Shown here in pieces: positions 44,462 through 58,488 of a DNA stretch of 64,000 bases. The stretch is taken from positions 218,585 to 282,584 of the forward strand of contig NZ_JPSL02000037.1 in the NCBI RefSeq assembly GCF_000771745.2. Direction: 5' to 3'. Source of the DNA: Thermus filiformis (GTDB taxonomy: Bacteria > Deinococcota > Deinococci > Deinococcales > Thermaceae). Numbering within the stretch: position 1 is the stretch's first letter; every line of letters begins with the position of its first letter. The position numbers were made by a program, and so were the translations under genes. The notes beneath the pieces were generated by a model. The model was not told the origin of the DNA. It made no database searches and worked only from the letters and a program-made list of their open reading frames with translations.

Positions 44462-45463
44462 CAAGACCCCAAGGCCTGGAACGAGGCGGTCTCCGCCTTC
44501 CCCATCACCAGTGCCCTGCAGTCCTGGGGCTGGGGCGAGGTGAAGCGGCTTTCCGGCTGGAGGCCGGTGCGGGTCCTGGTCCTGGAGGGCTCGGAGGCGG
44601 TGGCCGCCGCCCAGGTCCTCCTCCGCCCCCTCCCCGGCACCCCCTTCGCCCTGGCCTACGCCCCCCGCGGCCCCGCCCTGGGGCGGCTTTCCGACCTGCC
44701 CAGGGTGGCCCGGGCCCTGGGGGGGTTTGGGGGGGTCTACCTCCACCTCGAGCCCGAGGTGGGGCTCCCCTCGGAGGAGCCGCCCCCCGCCTTTTCGGGC
44801 CTATTTCCGGCCGAGCCCATCCAACCCGGCTACACCCTCTGGCTGGACCTGACCCGGGGGGAGGAGGCCCTCCTTCGGGGCATGAAGGAGATGCACCGGA
44901 GGAACGCCCGGCTGGCCCTCAAAAGGACCCAGGTCTTCGTGGAGGGGGAGGAGGCCTTCTCGGAGTTCTTCCGCCTCTTTGAGGAGACCAACCGAAGGGC
45001 CCGGCTCCTCCAGCACTCCGAGGACTACTACCGGGCGGTCCTGAAGGAGATGAACCAGCCCCTGGGGGAGGCCTTTTTGGTCGTGGCCCGCAAGGAGGGG
45101 GAGGCGCTGGCGGCGGGGCTCTTCGTGGGCTTCGCGGGGAAGGTGGACTACCTCTACGGGGGCTCGAGCCGGGCCCACCCCGAGGCCAAGGCCCCCATGG
45201 GGATGCACATGGGGGCCATCCGCTACGCCCTGGAGCGGGGGTACCGGATCTACGACCTCTGGGGGGTTCCGAGGCGGCCCGAGGGGAGCCACGCCGAGGG
45301 GATCCACCGCTTCAAGGAGGGGTTCGGGGGGAGCCGGGTCCAGTTCCCCGCCTACGCCCTTCCCACCTCCTGGCTCTACCACCCGGTGAAGGCCCTCCTC
45401 CGCCTGCGGAAGACCTGGGTCAACCTGCGGGTGCGGGGGAACCCTAGGGACGTCTTGGGCTGA
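44444..45463 (+). CDS. FemX/FemAB-like aminoacyltransferase
   Basis: This 339-residue protein has the FemAB double GNAT fold: ITSALQSWGWGEVKR at the N-terminus, the charged motif KEMHRRNARLALKRTQVFV (about residue 150), and the C-terminal signature IRYALERGYRIYDLWGVPRRPEGSHAEGIHRFKEGFGGSRVQF. FemX-type enzymes add the first bridge amino acid to lipid II stem peptides; Thermus peptidoglycan has glycine bridges. It starts at GTG 44444, immediately after the TnpB element, whose insertion has replaced whatever promoter lay there. Confidence 0.85.
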   Translation: MRVQEVQDPKAWNEAVSAFPITSALQSWGWGEVKRLSGWRPVRVLVLEGSEAVAAAQVLLRPLPGTPFALAYAPRGPALGRLSDLPRVARALGGFGGVYLHLEPEVGLPSEEPPPAFSGLFPAEPIQPGYTLWLDLTRGEEALLRGMKEMHRRNARLALKRTQVFVEGEEAFSEFFRLFEETNRRARLLQHSEDYYRAVLKEMNQPLGEAFLVVARKEGEALAAGLFVGFAGKVDYLYGGSSRAHPEAKAPMGMHMGAIRYALERGYRIYDLWGVPRRPEGSHAEGIHRFKEGFGGSRVQFPAYALPTSWLYHPVKALLRLRKTWVNLRVRGNPRDVLG

Positions 45464-45493
45464 GGCTTCACGCTTCTTATCTCCTGCCTGGCT

Positions 45494-46048
45494 ATGGTGG
45501 ACCCCGTGGCTCGAGCCCTTCTCGGCCTTCTCCTTCTCCTCCTCGCCTCCTTCCTCCTCACGCGGAAGCCCCTGGAGGCCCCTTCCCGCCCCCAGGGGGT
45601 GCGGCTTTACGGGGTGGAGCTCGCCCTCTACCCCCAGGAAAAGGGGGTGGAGTGGCGCTTCCAGGCGGAGGAGCTTAGGCAGGAGGGGCGGGAGGTGCGG
45701 GTCTACCGCTTGCGGGAGGCGGGCCGGTACGTGGGGGGCCGGCTGGACGCCCGGCTTTACGCCCCCGAGGTCCAGGTGGACGCCCAGGACGACCTCCGGG
45801 CCCCCCGGGCCCGGGTGGAGATCCTCAAGGGGTGCTACGTGCTGGAGCTCGAGGGCCCCGTCCTCATCCGGCAGAAGGAGGGGATCTACGCCCCCAGGGT
45901 GCGCATCCAGGCCCCCAACCTCCGGGGAGAGGCCCGGGAGTTCCACTCCGACTTCGCCCTGGAGAGGATGGAGGCCCTGGACCCCCGGTTTGAGTTCCCC
46001 ACCGGGGGGCGGTTCGGACCGTGTCAGGTGAAAGGAGGTTCCTCGTGA
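45494..46048 (+). CDS. LptC-like membrane-anchored protein
   Basis: This 184-residue protein has one N-terminal helix (VARALLGLLLLLLASFLLT) and a beta-rich periplasmic domain (VRLYGVELALYPQEKGVEWRFQAEELRQE...). This is the bitopic layout of LptC. It overlaps the next gene, an LptA-like protein, by 4 bp (GTGA), and a third similar gene follows. In LPS-bearing bacteria LptC hands lipid to LptA. Thermus lacks classical LPS, so another envelope glycolipid may be carried. Confidence 0.7.
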   Translation: MVDPVARALLGLLLLLLASFLLTRKPLEAPSRPQGVRLYGVELALYPQEKGVEWRFQAEELRQEGREVRVYRLREAGRYVGGRLDARLYAPEVQVDAQDDLRAPRARVEILKGCYVLELEGPVLIRQKEGIYAPRVRIQAPNLRGEAREFHSDFALERMEALDPRFEFPTGGRFGPCQVKGGSS

Positions 46049-46905
46049 GGAAGTGGGTTCTGCTGGGTCTTTTGGCGCTTACGGCCTTGGCGGCGGAGAA
46101 CGTCCGGGTCATCCGGGTGGAGGGGGGGAGGCTTTCCGGGGACCTGCGCTACGGCCCCTGGACGTTTGAGGGCGGGGTGGTGGGCCGGGTGAAGGACCTG
46201 GCCATCCGCGCCCCCCGGGCCACCCTCACCGCCCCCAAGGGCAAGACCATGCAGGAGGCGGAGGGGGAGCGGGAGGCCCGGTTTGAGGGTGGGGTGGTGG
46301 TGGAGCGGGGCCGGGTGCGGGCGGAAGGCCCCGTCCTCCTCTACCGGGAGGCCACGGGCAAAGGGGAGCTCCAGGGCCCCGCCCGGATGCGCCAGGAGCC
46401 CAAGCCCGGGGAGGACCCGGTGGAGGTCTCGGCCTCCCTCATGACCTTTGAGGTGGACACCAATGTCTCCACCAGCCGCTCGGCCACCCTGAAAAGCGGC
46501 AACCAGGAGGGCCGGGCCCAGGAGGTCTACTACGAGGAGGAGAGGGGCCTCGCCGTCTTTACCGACCCCAAGGAGGTGGTCCTCCTCCGGAGGCGGCCCG
46601 AGGGGGACCTGGTGATCCGGGCCAAGGAGGTGCGGAGCCTCACCGGGCCCAAGAAGCTGATCGCCACGGGCGGGGTGGTCCTGCAGGACGGGAACCTGGT
46701 CACCACCGGGGACAGCCTTTTCTACGACGACGCCACGGGGGAGGCCCTCGTCCTGGGCCGGCCCGCCCGGAGCGAGAACAAGAAGGAGGGGTTCAGCCTC
46801 TCCGGGGCCACCCTGCAGCACAACGTGAACCGCCACCAGGTGCGCCTCTACCCCCGGGCCTTCCAGCTTCCCCGGGAGGAGTTCAAGAAGCTCGGGGAGA
46901 AGTGA
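46045..46905 (+). CDS. LptA/OstA-like periplasmic protein
   Basis: This 286-residue protein has a signal peptide (VRKWVLLGLLALTALA) and repeated short beta motifs of the OstA type (LSGDLRYGPWTFEGGVVGRVKDLAIRAPRATLTAPKG, IRAKEVRSLTGPKKLIATGGVVLQDGNLVTTGDSLFYDDATGEALVLG). These pack into the beta-jellyroll that slides lipids in LptA. The GTG at 46045 has AAAGGAGG upstream; the alternative GTG 46021 lacks one. It is the middle of three Lpt-like genes. Confidence 0.75.
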   Translation: MRKWVLLGLLALTALAAENVRVIRVEGGRLSGDLRYGPWTFEGGVVGRVKDLAIRAPRATLTAPKGKTMQEAEGEREARFEGGVVVERGRVRAEGPVLLYREATGKGELQGPARMRQEPKPGEDPVEVSASLMTFEVDTNVSTSRSATLKSGNQEGRAQEVYYEEERGLAVFTDPKEVVLLRRRPEGDLVIRAKEVRSLTGPKKLIATGGVVLQDGNLVTTGDSLFYDDATGEALVLGRPARSENKKEGFSLSGATLQHNVNRHQVRLYPRAFQLPREEFKKLGEK

Positions 46906-46950
46906 GGCCCTTCCCGGACCCCTGAGGCCTTATGAAGAAGCCTCCCGCGG

Positions 46951-47030
46951 GGCACCCGTCTCAGCGCAAGCTGGGGCGGGGTAGCTTGCCGGGGCCCCCA
47001 TCCTGGCGCAAGCCAGGCTGGGGTGGCGTA
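46951..47030 (-). repeat. Two-hairpin intergenic repeat, copy 5, at the start of the next gene
   Basis: On the minus strand: CCACCCCAGCCTGGC, loop, GCCAGGATGGGGG (hairpin A), GGGCCCCGGCAAG, then CCCCGCCCCAGC, loop, GCTGAGACGGG (hairpin B). It is open in the frame of the downstream gene and could add codons to it. Unlike most copies it lies between co-directional genes of one operon. Confidence 0.75.
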
Positions 47031-47033
47031 AGG

Positions 47034-47942
47034 GTGTGGGGCCTTCTTCTCTTGGCCCTCCTCGCCTGGGCCCAGGAGGTCTTCCGCCCCCAGGTGGAGC
47101 TTGTGCGCAAGGACAAGAAGGTGGTGGCCTCGGTGAGCGGGGAGGAGGGGAGCCTCTTCTACGGGGACTACGGGGACCTATTCTTCGGGGTCCTGGAGGA
47201 GGTGGGCCCGGAGGTGGTCCAGGTCTCGGGGCGGCGGTTCTTCCGGGACGCGGGGAGCCGCCTCGAGGGAAAGCCGGGGGACCGGGTGGAGGTGGCCTAC
47301 AACAAGGACCTCACCCGGGAGGGCCTGCCTTACCTGATGCGCCTTCGGCCCCTGGAAGGGGAGGGGAAGGAGGGGGAGTACCTCCGCCTGGTCCTGTACG
47401 ACCCCAAGGAGGGGGTCCTGGTCCGCTTCGGCGAGGAGGCCGAGGCCCGGGGAAGCCTGGCCGTGGTGGAGCGGGGGAGCCGGGAGGAGCTTTGGCTTTC
47501 CGGGGGGGAGGCCCGCTACCTCGAGGAGGAGGGGCGGCTCGAGGTCCGGCCCGCCCCGGGGGAGGTGGTCCTGAACCAGGGGGAGAGCCGGGCGGTGGGC
47601 CAAACCCTCCGTTACGAGAACGACCAGGGCCTGGCCCTATTGGAGGGGCCGGTGCGCCTCTTTCGGCCCGGAGACCCCCCCCTGGAGGGGGAGGCGGAGG
47701 GGCTGGAGTACCGGCTGGACGAGGGGGACCTCTGGCTTCGCAAGGTGGTCCTGCGGCAGGGGAAAAGGACCACCAGGGCCGGCCTCGCCCTGGTCCGGGA
47801 CCGGGAGGGGGTCGCCTACCTTTACGGGGGCGTGGAGAGCCAGGACGAGAAGGGCCTCGTCCGGGGGGAGCGGGTGCGCTACGTCCTCAAGACCGGGGAC
47901 GTGGTGGTCCTAAAGAGGGTCAGCGGCGAGTTTCGGGACTGA
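47034..47942 (+). CDS. Second LptA/OstA-like exported protein
   Basis: This 302-residue protein has a signal peptide ([14 protein letters not shown]) and OstA-type beta repeats ([110 protein letters not shown]). The GTG at 47034 was chosen because it gives a clean signal peptide. An ATG at 46932 would prepend 34 residues encoded by an inserted repeat and bury the signal peptide. The 3' end overlaps the convergent ABC gene by 23 bp. Confidence 0.7.
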   Translation: MWGLLLLALLAWAQEVFRPQVELVRKDKKVVASVSGEEGSLFYGDYGDLFFGVLEEVGPEVVQVSGRRFFRDAGSRLEGKPGDRVEVAYNKDLTREGLPYLMRLRPLEGEGKEGEYLRLVLYDPKEGVLVRFGEEAEARGSLAVVERGSREELWLSGGEARYLEEEGRLEVRPAPGEVVLNQGESRAVGQTLRYENDQGLALLEGPVRLFRPGDPPLEGEAEGLEYRLDEGDLWLRKVVLRQGKRTTRAGLALVRDREGVAYLYGGVESQDEKGLVRGERVRYVLKTGDVVVLKRVSGEFRD

Positions 47943-49425
47943 TCCCCGCCATCAGAAGGCCCAGCCGCTCCTCCGTGGCCTCCTCGGGGGTGAGCTCCCC
48001 CATGATCCGCCCCTCGTACATCACCAGGATGCGGTCGGAAAGGGAGAGGACCTCGGAGAGGTCGGCGGAGACCAGAAGGACCGCCAACCCCTCGTCCCGG
48101 GCCCGGATCAGCTCCTTGTGGATGGCCTCTATGGCCCCGATGTCCACCCCCCGGGTGGGCTGGGCGGCCACCAGGAGGCGGGGCCTTCGCAGGATCTCGC
48201 GCCCCACCACGATCTTCTGGGCGTTCCCCCCGGAGTAGCGCCGGGCGGCCAGGGCGGTGCTCCGGGGCCGGACGTCAAACCTCTCCACCAGGGTCTGGGC
48301 GTGGGCCTCCACCGCCTCCGGCTGAAGGAAGTCCAGGAAGCCCCGGAAGGGGGGGCGGTGGTGGTCCCCCAGGATGGCGTTCTCCCGGGTGGTGAAGTCC
48401 AGGACCAGCCCCCGCTGGTTCCGGTCCTCGGGGATGTGGGAAACCCCCCGCTCCCGCACCTTCCGGGCGGTGGGGGGGAGGGGCTCACCCAGGTAGAGGA
48501 CCCGGCCCGTGTGGGGCCTGAGCCCGGTCAGGGCCTCCACCAGCTCCGTCTGGCCGTTCCCCTCCACCCCGGCCACGCCCACGATCTCCCCGGCCCGCAC
48601 CCGGAAGCTCACCCCCTTGAGGCGGGGCGGGGCGGCCAGGTTTTCCACCTCGAGCACCACCTCGCCGGGCCGGGCGGGCCCCTTCTCCACCCGGAGGACC
48701 ACCTCCCGGCCCACCATCATCCGGGCCAGCTCCTCCAGGCTGGTCCTTGGGGTCTGGACCGTCCCCACCACCTTCCCGTCCCGGATGACCGTGGTGCGGT
48801 CGGAGACCTCCAGGACCTCCTTGAGCTTGTGGCTGATGAAGATGGCGGCGTTGCCCTTTTCCACGTAGGCCCGGAGGAAGCGGAAGAGCTCCTCCGCCTC
48901 CTGGGGGGTGAGGACGGCGGTGGGCTCGTCCAGGATCAGGATCCGCGCCTTCCGGTAGAGGGCCTTCAGGATCTCCACCCGCTGCTGCAGGCCCACGGGG
49001 AGGTCCTCCACCTTCTCGTCCAGGGGGACGTGGAAGCCCAGGGCCTCCATCAGGGCCGAGGCCTCCCGCCGGGCCTGGTCCAGGTCCATCCGGAAGGGGC
49101 TTCCGGGCTCGAGGCCCAGGACCAGGTTCTCCAGGACGGTGAAGGGCTCCACCAGCATGAAGTGCTGGTGGACCATGCCGATCCCCGCCCGGATGGCGTC
49201 CAGGGGGCTTCTGGGCCGGTAGGGCCTGCCGTCCACCCACATCTCCCCCTCGTCCGGGGGCTGGAGGCCGTAGACGATCTTCATCAGGGTGGACTTGCCC
49301 GCCCCGTTCTCCCCCACCAGGGCCAGGACCTCGCCCCAGTTCAGGTCCAGGTCTATGTGGTCGTTGGCCAGGACCAGGGGGAAGCGTTTGGTGATGCCCT
49401 TCAGGACCAGGGCCTTCTCGCTCAC
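47920..49425 (-). CDS. BMP-type nucleoside ABC transporter ATPase (double domain)
   Basis: This 501-residue protein has two ABC domains. The first has Walker [28 protein letters not shown] in place of the LSGGQ signature, and Walker [14 protein letters not shown]. The second, from about residue 255, has [10 protein letters not shown] at the P-loop position and [16 protein letters not shown], typical of the degenerate second half in RbsA/YufO-like importers. It belongs with the BMP-family binding protein upstream; the permeases are not in the window. GTG 49425 lies 6 nt after TATACT. Confidence 0.88.
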   Translation of the reverse strand: MSEKALVLKGITKRFPLVLANDHIDLDLNWGEVLALVGENGAGKSTLMKIVYGLQPPDEGEMWVDGRPYRPRSPLDAIRAGIGMVHQHFMLVEPFTVLENLVLGLEPGSPFRMDLDQARREASALMEALGFHVPLDEKVEDLPVGLQQRVEILKALYRKARILILDEPTAVLTPQEAEELFRFLRAYVEKGNAAIFISHKLKEVLEVSDRTTVIRDGKVVGTVQTPRTSLEELARMMVGREVVLRVEKGPARPGEVVLEVENLAAPPRLKGVSFRVRAGEIVGVAGVEGNGQTELVEALTGLRPHTGRVLYLGEPLPPTARKVRERGVSHIPEDRNQRGLVLDFTTRENAILGDHHRPPFRGFLDFLQPEAVEAHAQTLVERFDVRPRSTALAARRYSGGNAQKIVVGREILRRPRLLVAAQPTRGVDIGAIEAIHKELIRARDEGLAVLLVSADLSEVLSLSDRILVMYEGRIMGELTPEEATEERLGLLMAGISPETRR

Positions 49426-49431
49426 GCCCAA

Positions 49432-49460
49432 AGTATATCCCCCCGGTGGCCCGGGGGGAT
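49432..49460 (-). promoter_or_regulatory. Promoter of the ABC gene abutting a perfect hairpin
   Basis: TATACT (49437-49432, minus strand) is 6 nt before GTG 49425. It is overlapped by one base by a perfect inverted repeat ATCCCCCCGG-4 nt-CCGGGGGGAT (49437-49460), so the space where a -35 contact would lie is a hairpin. The repeat may also act as terminator of the binding-protein transcript, although no T run follows. Confidence 0.55.
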
Positions 49461-49471
49461 CCGGTACCCCA

Positions 49472-49489
49472 CCTGGGCAGAAGCCCAGG
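49472..49489 (-). terminator. Hairpin after the BMP binding-protein gene
   Basis: CCTGGGC, 4-nt loop and GCCCAGG pair over 7 bp, 14 nt past the stop of the binding-protein gene. There is no T tract; possibly an mRNA-stabilising or partial-termination hairpin that lowers expression of the ATPase relative to the binding protein. Confidence 0.4.
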
Positions 49490-49502
49490 GGGGCCCAAAG
49501 GC

Positions 49503-50618
49503 TTACCGCTGCTCGGGCACCTTGATCTTGCCCGCCAGGATGTCCCGCTTGATGAGCTCGAGCTTGCTCACCACGCCGGCGGGGATCAGGGCCTTGTTGT
49601 ACTCGTCCAGGGCGTAGCCCACGCCGTTGTTGGCCAGGCCAAACTCCCGCACCCCGCCCTTGAAGGTCTTCTGCACCACGCTCTTGATGACCTCGTAGAC
49701 CGCCACGTCCACCCGCTTCATCATGGAGGTGAGGCCGTGGTTCAGGGTCTGGGGGTTGTTGTCGGTGTCGCCCAGGTAGTTCTGGTTGGCGTCCACGCCG
49801 ATGAAGAAGAGGGGGGTGGTGCCGGCGCCGCAGGCCTTGGTGTAGTCGGCGTACTTGGGCACCTTGGCGTAGGGGTCGGCCTTGCGGACGAACTTGACCG
49901 CCCCGCCCTCCTTGAGGCACTTGGTCTGCTTCACGTAGTCAATGAGCCCGAGGCCGGAGCCGCCCGCGGCGGCGTAGATGATGTCCGCCCCCTGGCGCAC
50001 CTGGCTCGCGGCGATCTCCTTGGCCTTGGCGGGGTCGTTCCAGGCGGCGGGGGTGTTGCCCACGTACTGGGCGATGACCTTGCCCTGGATCCCGTCCTCC
50101 TTGAAGGCGTACATGGCCCCGGCCCGGTACCCGGCCTCAAACTTGTGGATCAGGGGGATGTCCATGCCGCCGATGAAGCCCACCACCCCGGTCCGGCTCA
50201 TCTTCCCGGCGATGTAGCCCACCAGGAAGCTCCCCTCGTGCTCGCGGAAGACCAGGCCCACCGCGTTTTGGAGCTTGCCCTCGCCGGGGACGGCGTCCAC
50301 CACCGCGAACTTCACGTCCTTGAACTCCTTGGCGTTGGCGGTGATGGCGGGCTCGTTGGCGAAGCCCACCCCGATCACCAGGTCAAACCCCTCCTCCGCG
50401 AACTTGCGGATCCCCTGCCCCACCTGGCTGGGGTCGGCGGGCTCAAAGTCAAAAAGCTGGATCTTGAAGTCCTTCGCCGCCCGCTGCGCCCCCTCCCAGG
50501 CGGACTGGTTGAAGGAGCGGTCAAACTTCCCGCCCGCGTCAAAGGCGATCCCCACCCGCACCTGGGCCAGGCTCAGGCCCAAGGCGGCCACCGTCAAAAG
50601 CGCCAGAGTCCGTTTCAT
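49503..50618 (-). CDS. BMP-family ABC transporter substrate-binding protein
   Basis: This 371-residue exported protein has a signal peptide ([18 protein letters not shown]) and the BMP/PnrA fold: [28 protein letters not shown] at the N-terminus, [15 protein letters not shown] near residue 85, [23 protein letters not shown] near 150, and [17 protein letters not shown] near 215. BMP proteins bind nucleosides. The lipobox Cys often present is absent, so it is probably a soluble periplasmic protein. A TATAAT box (50659-50654) and an RBS GGAGGTGG precede the ATG. Confidence 0.9.
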   Translation of the reverse strand: MKRTLALLTVAALGLSLAQVRVGIAFDAGGKFDRSFNQSAWEGAQRAAKDFKIQLFDFEPADPSQVGQGIRKFAEEGFDLVIGVGFANEPAITANAKEFKDVKFAVVDAVPGEGKLQNAVGLVFREHEGSFLVGYIAGKMSRTGVVGFIGGMDIPLIHKFEAGYRAGAMYAFKEDGIQGKVIAQYVGNTPAAWNDPAKAKEIAASQVRQGADIIYAAAGGSGLGLIDYVKQTKCLKEGGAVKFVRKADPYAKVPKYADYTKACGAGTTPLFFIGVDANQNYLGDTDNNPQTLNHGLTSMMKRVDVAVYEVIKSVVQKTFKGGVREFGLANNGVGYALDEYNKALIPAGVVSKLELIKRDILAGKIKVPEQR

Positions 50619-50653
50619 CCTTCCACCTCCATAGGGCACATAGGCCAGAGGGC

Positions 50654-50675
50654 ATTATACCGCCTGGGGTAGACT
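50654..50675. promoter_or_regulatory. Divergent promoters of the BMP protein gene and ligA
   Basis: TATAAT on the minus strand (50659-50654) gives the BMP transcript a leader of about 30 nt with an RBS. TAGACT on the plus strand (50670-50675) lies exactly 6 nt before the ligA ATG at 50682, a leaderless arrangement. Confidence 0.6.
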
Positions 50676-50678
50676 TAG

Positions 50679-52692
<2,014 letters not shown>

Positions 52693-52694
<2 letters not shown>

Positions 52695-52740
52695 TACCAC
52701 CCCAGCTTGGCTTGTGCCAAGCTGGGGGCCCCGATTGAGC
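52693..52740 (+). repeat. Intergenic repeat, copy 6 (hairpin A)
   Basis: TACCACCCCAGCTTGGC, loop, GCCAAGCTGGGGG, then GGGCCCCGATTGAG, starting within the ligA stop codon. The stem pairs AGCTTGGC with GCCAAGCT where copy 3 pairs ATCCTGGC with GCCAGGAT. Confidence 0.7.
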
Positions 52741-52786
52741 CCTTCTGGGGCGCCACAGAGGAGACGGGTGGGTAGAGGAAAGAGGG

Positions 52787-53575
52787 CTACCCGCCGAAGA
52801 TTTTCTCCAACGCCTCCTTGACCCGCCTCTCGGAAAGGCCCAGCGCCCGCAGGGCCTTCTCGTAAAGCTCCGGGGTGAGGAGGCCCCGCAGGGCTAAAAG
52901 CTCGGTGCGGGAGAGGTTCTGCCCCAAAAGGACGTGCTCCTCAAAGGCCTCCCAGGCCATGGGGACCCTCTCCTTGACGATGTTGGCGATCGCCTGGGCG
53001 TACTGGCGGATCTCCCACTGGGCGTGGGGGTCCAGGCGGAGCTTCAGAAAGTGGAAGAGGTTGTGCAGGTCCTGCTTCCAGTAAAACTCGGTGTAGAGGT
53101 TCAAGGGAAGGACCATCCGGGCCATCTCCCGGGCCACGCCCCGCTCCAAAAGGGCCTGGTAGGCCCGGTAGGCCTCCTCCTCCACCTCTTTCAAGAGGGC
53201 ATCGGCTCCCTGGTCCTCGTAGCTTCCCTCCGAGCCCTGTTTGTTGTCCTTGGCCTGCTTGCGCCACTTTTCGGGCTCGTAAAACTCCTCCTTGAGGACG
53301 GAGTACCGCCCGGAGATCTCGTTGACGCTCGCCGTCCGGTGGCGGAACCATTGCCGGACCACGAATATGGGGGCTTTGATGTGAAACTTGAACTCCACCA
53401 TCTCAAAGGGGCTGGTGTGCCGGTGGCGCATCAGGTAGTCGATAAGGGCCCGGTCCTCCCGGTAGGTCTTGGTCCCCTCCCCGTAGGAGACCCGGGCCGC
53501 CTGGACGATGGAGCGGTCATCCCCCATCTGGTCCACCAGGCGGACGAAGCCCTTGTCCAGAACGGAAATCTCCAC
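52787..53575 (-). CDS. thyX: FAD-dependent thymidylate synthase
   Basis: This 262-residue ThyX makes dTMP from dUMP using methylene-THF and reduced FAD. The signature RHRTASVNEISGRY (RHRxxSxNExSxRY) is at about residue 79. FRQWFRHR-type and NLYTEFYWKQDLHNLFHFLKLRLDPHAQWEIRQYA segments are canonical. It starts at GTG 53575, 6 nt after TAAAAT (53587-53582), so leaderless. No thyA is present in the window. Confidence 0.95.
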   Translation of the reverse strand: MEISVLDKGFVRLVDQMGDDRSIVQAARVSYGEGTKTYREDRALIDYLMRHRHTSPFEMVEFKFHIKAPIFVVRQWFRHRTASVNEISGRYSVLKEEFYEPEKWRKQAKDNKQGSEGSYEDQGADALLKEVEEEAYRAYQALLERGVAREMARMVLPLNLYTEFYWKQDLHNLFHFLKLRLDPHAQWEIRQYAQAIANIVKERVPMAWEAFEEHVLLGQNLSRTELLALRGLLTPELYEKALRALGLSERRVKEALEKIFGG

Positions 53576-53581
53576 GGGGAG

Positions 53582-53587
53582 ATTTTA
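53582..53587 (-). promoter_or_regulatory. thyX -10 element
   Basis: TAAAAT on the minus strand lies exactly 6 nt before GTG 53575. A TAGGAT on the plus strand at 53607-53612 may serve divergent trpB. Confidence 0.5.
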
Positions 53588-53636
53588 CACCGCCCCCCTT
53601 GCCGGGTAGGATAAGAAGGCGTATTTGGAGCGCGCC

Positions 53637-55660
<2,024 letters not shown>

Positions 55661-55661
55661 G

Positions 55662-55686
55662 GGACCAAGCTGGGGTGGCCTCAGGC
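55662..55686 (-). repeat. Intergenic repeat, copy 7 (fragment)
   Basis: ACCAAGCTGGGGTGGCC between the trpA and mqnC stops matches one arm of hairpin A read on the minus strand. Only a fragment is present. Confidence 0.45.
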
Positions 55687-56814
55687 CAAGGGGAGCTCCA
55701 GCGGCTCCTTCTCGCTCAGGATCGCCTCCACGTCCGGGTAGCGGAGGATACGGTAGAGGGGGTCCCGCTCCGCCGGGGTGAAGCCCGCATCCACGATGTG
55801 GCGGACGATCTGGCGCACCGTGGCGTGGGTGCGGCCGTGCCCCGCCGCCGCCGAGACCACGTTCTCCTCCAGCATGGTGCTCCCGAAGTCGTTGGCCCCG
55901 TAGTAGAGGGCGGCCTGGGCCACCTTAAAGCCCATGGTGGGCCAGGAGGCCTGGTGGTTGGGCAGGTTGTCCAGGGCCAGCCGGGCGACGGACAGCTGGC
56001 GCAGGTACTCGTGGGCAGTGGCCCCGGGGGCCTTGCCCTTCAGCCGGGTGTTCTCCACCTGCAAGGTCCAAAGGGCGAAGCCCGAGAAGCCGTTCTTGTG
56101 CACGGAAAGCGCCCGGTCCTGCTGCTCGCGGATGCGGAGGAGGTGGGCCACCCGCTCCTTCGGCCCTTCCCCAAAGCCGATGACCATGCTGGCCAGGGTG
56201 TAGAGCCCCAGGGCCTGGGCCGCGTCCATGATGCGCACCCAGTCCGCGCTCCGGATGCGGGCGGGGGCGGCCTTGAGCCGCACCTCGTCCACCAGGATCT
56301 CCGCCCCCGCCCCGGGGAGGCCGTCCAGACCCGCCTCCTTCATCTTCTCCAAAATAGCCTCCGCCTTTAGCCCGGTGAGCCGCTCCAGGCCCAGGATCTC
56401 CTCGGGGCTGAAGGCGTCCACCCGCACCTCGGGGTAGTGGGCCTTGAGGTAGCGGAGGAGCTCGAGGTACCAGTCCAGGGGCAGGTCCGGGTTGACCCCT
56501 CCCTGCATCAGGATCCGCCGGCCCCCCACGGCCATGAGCTCCTCCACCTTCCGCCCGATCTCCTCAAAGGAGAGGGTGTAGGCGTCCTTCTGCCGCTTGG
56601 TCCGGTAGAAGGCGCAGAAGCCACAGGCCACGGTGCAGACGTTGGTGTAGTTGATGTTCCGGTCAATCAGGTAGGTGACCACCCGGGGGTCGGTCTTCTG
56701 CAGGCGCACCGCGTGGGCCGCCGCCGCCACCTCGGGCAGGGGGAGGTCGTAGAGGGCGAGGAGGTCGGCTTCCGAAAGTCGCTCGCCCGAGACCGCGCGC
56801 TCCAGGACGTCCAT
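55681..56814 (-). CDS. mqnC: Cyclic dehypoxanthinyl futalosine synthase (futalosine menaquinone pathway)
   Basis: This 377-residue radical SAM enzyme has the cluster motif CTVACGFCAFYR (CxxxCxxC) near residue 60, preceded by DRNINYTNV. LMQGGVNPDLPLDWYLELLRYLK and the C-terminal ENVVSAAAGHGRTHATVRQIVRHIVDAGFTPAERD are MqnC-type signatures, as opposed to MqnE. It works in menaquinone synthesis from chorismate via futalosine. ATG 56814 is chosen because TAGGAT (56827-56822) ends 7 nt before it; the ATG at 56823 overlaps that -10. Confidence 0.88.
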   Translation of the reverse strand: MDVLERAVSGERLSEADLLALYDLPLPEVAAAAHAVRLQKTDPRVVTYLIDRNINYTNVCTVACGFCAFYRTKRQKDAYTLSFEEIGRKVEELMAVGGRRILMQGGVNPDLPLDWYLELLRYLKAHYPEVRVDAFSPEEILGLERLTGLKAEAILEKMKEAGLDGLPGAGAEILVDEVRLKAAPARIRSADWVRIMDAAQALGLYTLASMVIGFGEGPKERVAHLLRIREQQDRALSVHKNGFSGFALWTLQVENTRLKGKAPGATAHEYLRQLSVARLALDNLPNHQASWPTMGFKVAQAALYYGANDFGSTMLEENVVSAAAGHGRTHATVRQIVRHIVDAGFTPAERDPLYRILRYPDVEAILSEKEPLELPLA

Positions 56815-56821
56815 GCCCTTC

Positions 56822-56848
56822 ATCCTACACCCCCTGGCCCCCTAAAAT
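56822..56848. promoter_or_regulatory. Divergent leaderless promoters of mqnC and the adenosine-specific kinase gene
   Basis: Minus-strand TAGGAT (56827-56822) lies 7 nt before ATG 56814. Plus-strand TAAAAT (56843-56848) lies exactly 6 nt before ATG 56855. Confidence 0.6.
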
Positions 56849-56854
56849 GGGGGC

Positions 56855-57340
56855 ATGGAACTCAAGCTCGTCCCCATAGAGAAGCCCGACCCTCTGAACG
56901 TCATCCTGGGCCAGGCTCACTTCATCAAGACGGTGGAGGACCTGCACGAGGCCCTGGTGACGGCGGTGCCGGGGATCCGGTTCGGCCTCGCCTTCTCCGA
57001 GGCCAGCGGCAAGCGCCTCGTCCGCCGTTCGGGGACGGACCCCGAGCTTACGGATCTCGCGGTGAGGAACCTCTTGAACCTGGCCTGCGGCCACGCCTTC
57101 CTCATCGTCTTGGGGGAGGGGTTTTACCCCATCAACGTCCTGCACGCGGTGAAGGCCTGCCCCGAGGTGGTCAGGATCTTCGCCGCCACCGCCAACCCCC
57201 TAAAGGTGGTGGTGGCCGAGGAGGGGGAGCAGCGGGCCATCCTGGGGGTGATGGACGGCTTCAAGCCCCTGGGCGTGGAGGACGAGGCCGAGGTGGCCTG
57301 GCGCAAGGACCTCCTCCGCCGCTTCGGGTATAAACTCTAG
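56855..57340 (+). CDS. Adenosine-specific kinase family protein
   Basis: This 161-residue protein of the PF04008 family shows NVILGQAHFIKTVEDLHEALVTAVPGIRFGLAFSEASGKRLVRRSG, CGHAFLIVLG and FAATANPLKVVVAEEGEQRAILGVMDG. The family was named from structural work on archaeal members that bind adenosine; the in vivo reaction is poorly defined. It is followed 2 nt later by bcp and then rpiA. Confidence 0.82.
   Translation: MELKLVPIEKPDPLNVILGQAHFIKTVEDLHEALVTAVPGIRFGLAFSEASGKRLVRRSGTDPELTDLAVRNLLNLACGHAFLIVLGEGFYPINVLHAVKACPEVVRIFAATANPLKVVVAEEGEQRAILGVMDGFKPLGVEDEAEVAWRKDLLRRFGYKL
57329..57334 (+). promoter_or_regulatory. Possible internal -10 for bcp
   Basis: TATAAA lies 8 nt before the bcp ATG, inside the last codons of the upstream gene. 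Confidence 0.35.
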
Positions 57341-57342
57341 GC

Positions 57343-58486
<1,144 letters not shown>

Positions 58487-58488
58487 GG

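Noticed and set aside
56815..56823. ATG 56823 as the mqnC start
   Set aside because: Its bases are part of the TAGGAT -10 element, so it would not be in the transcript.
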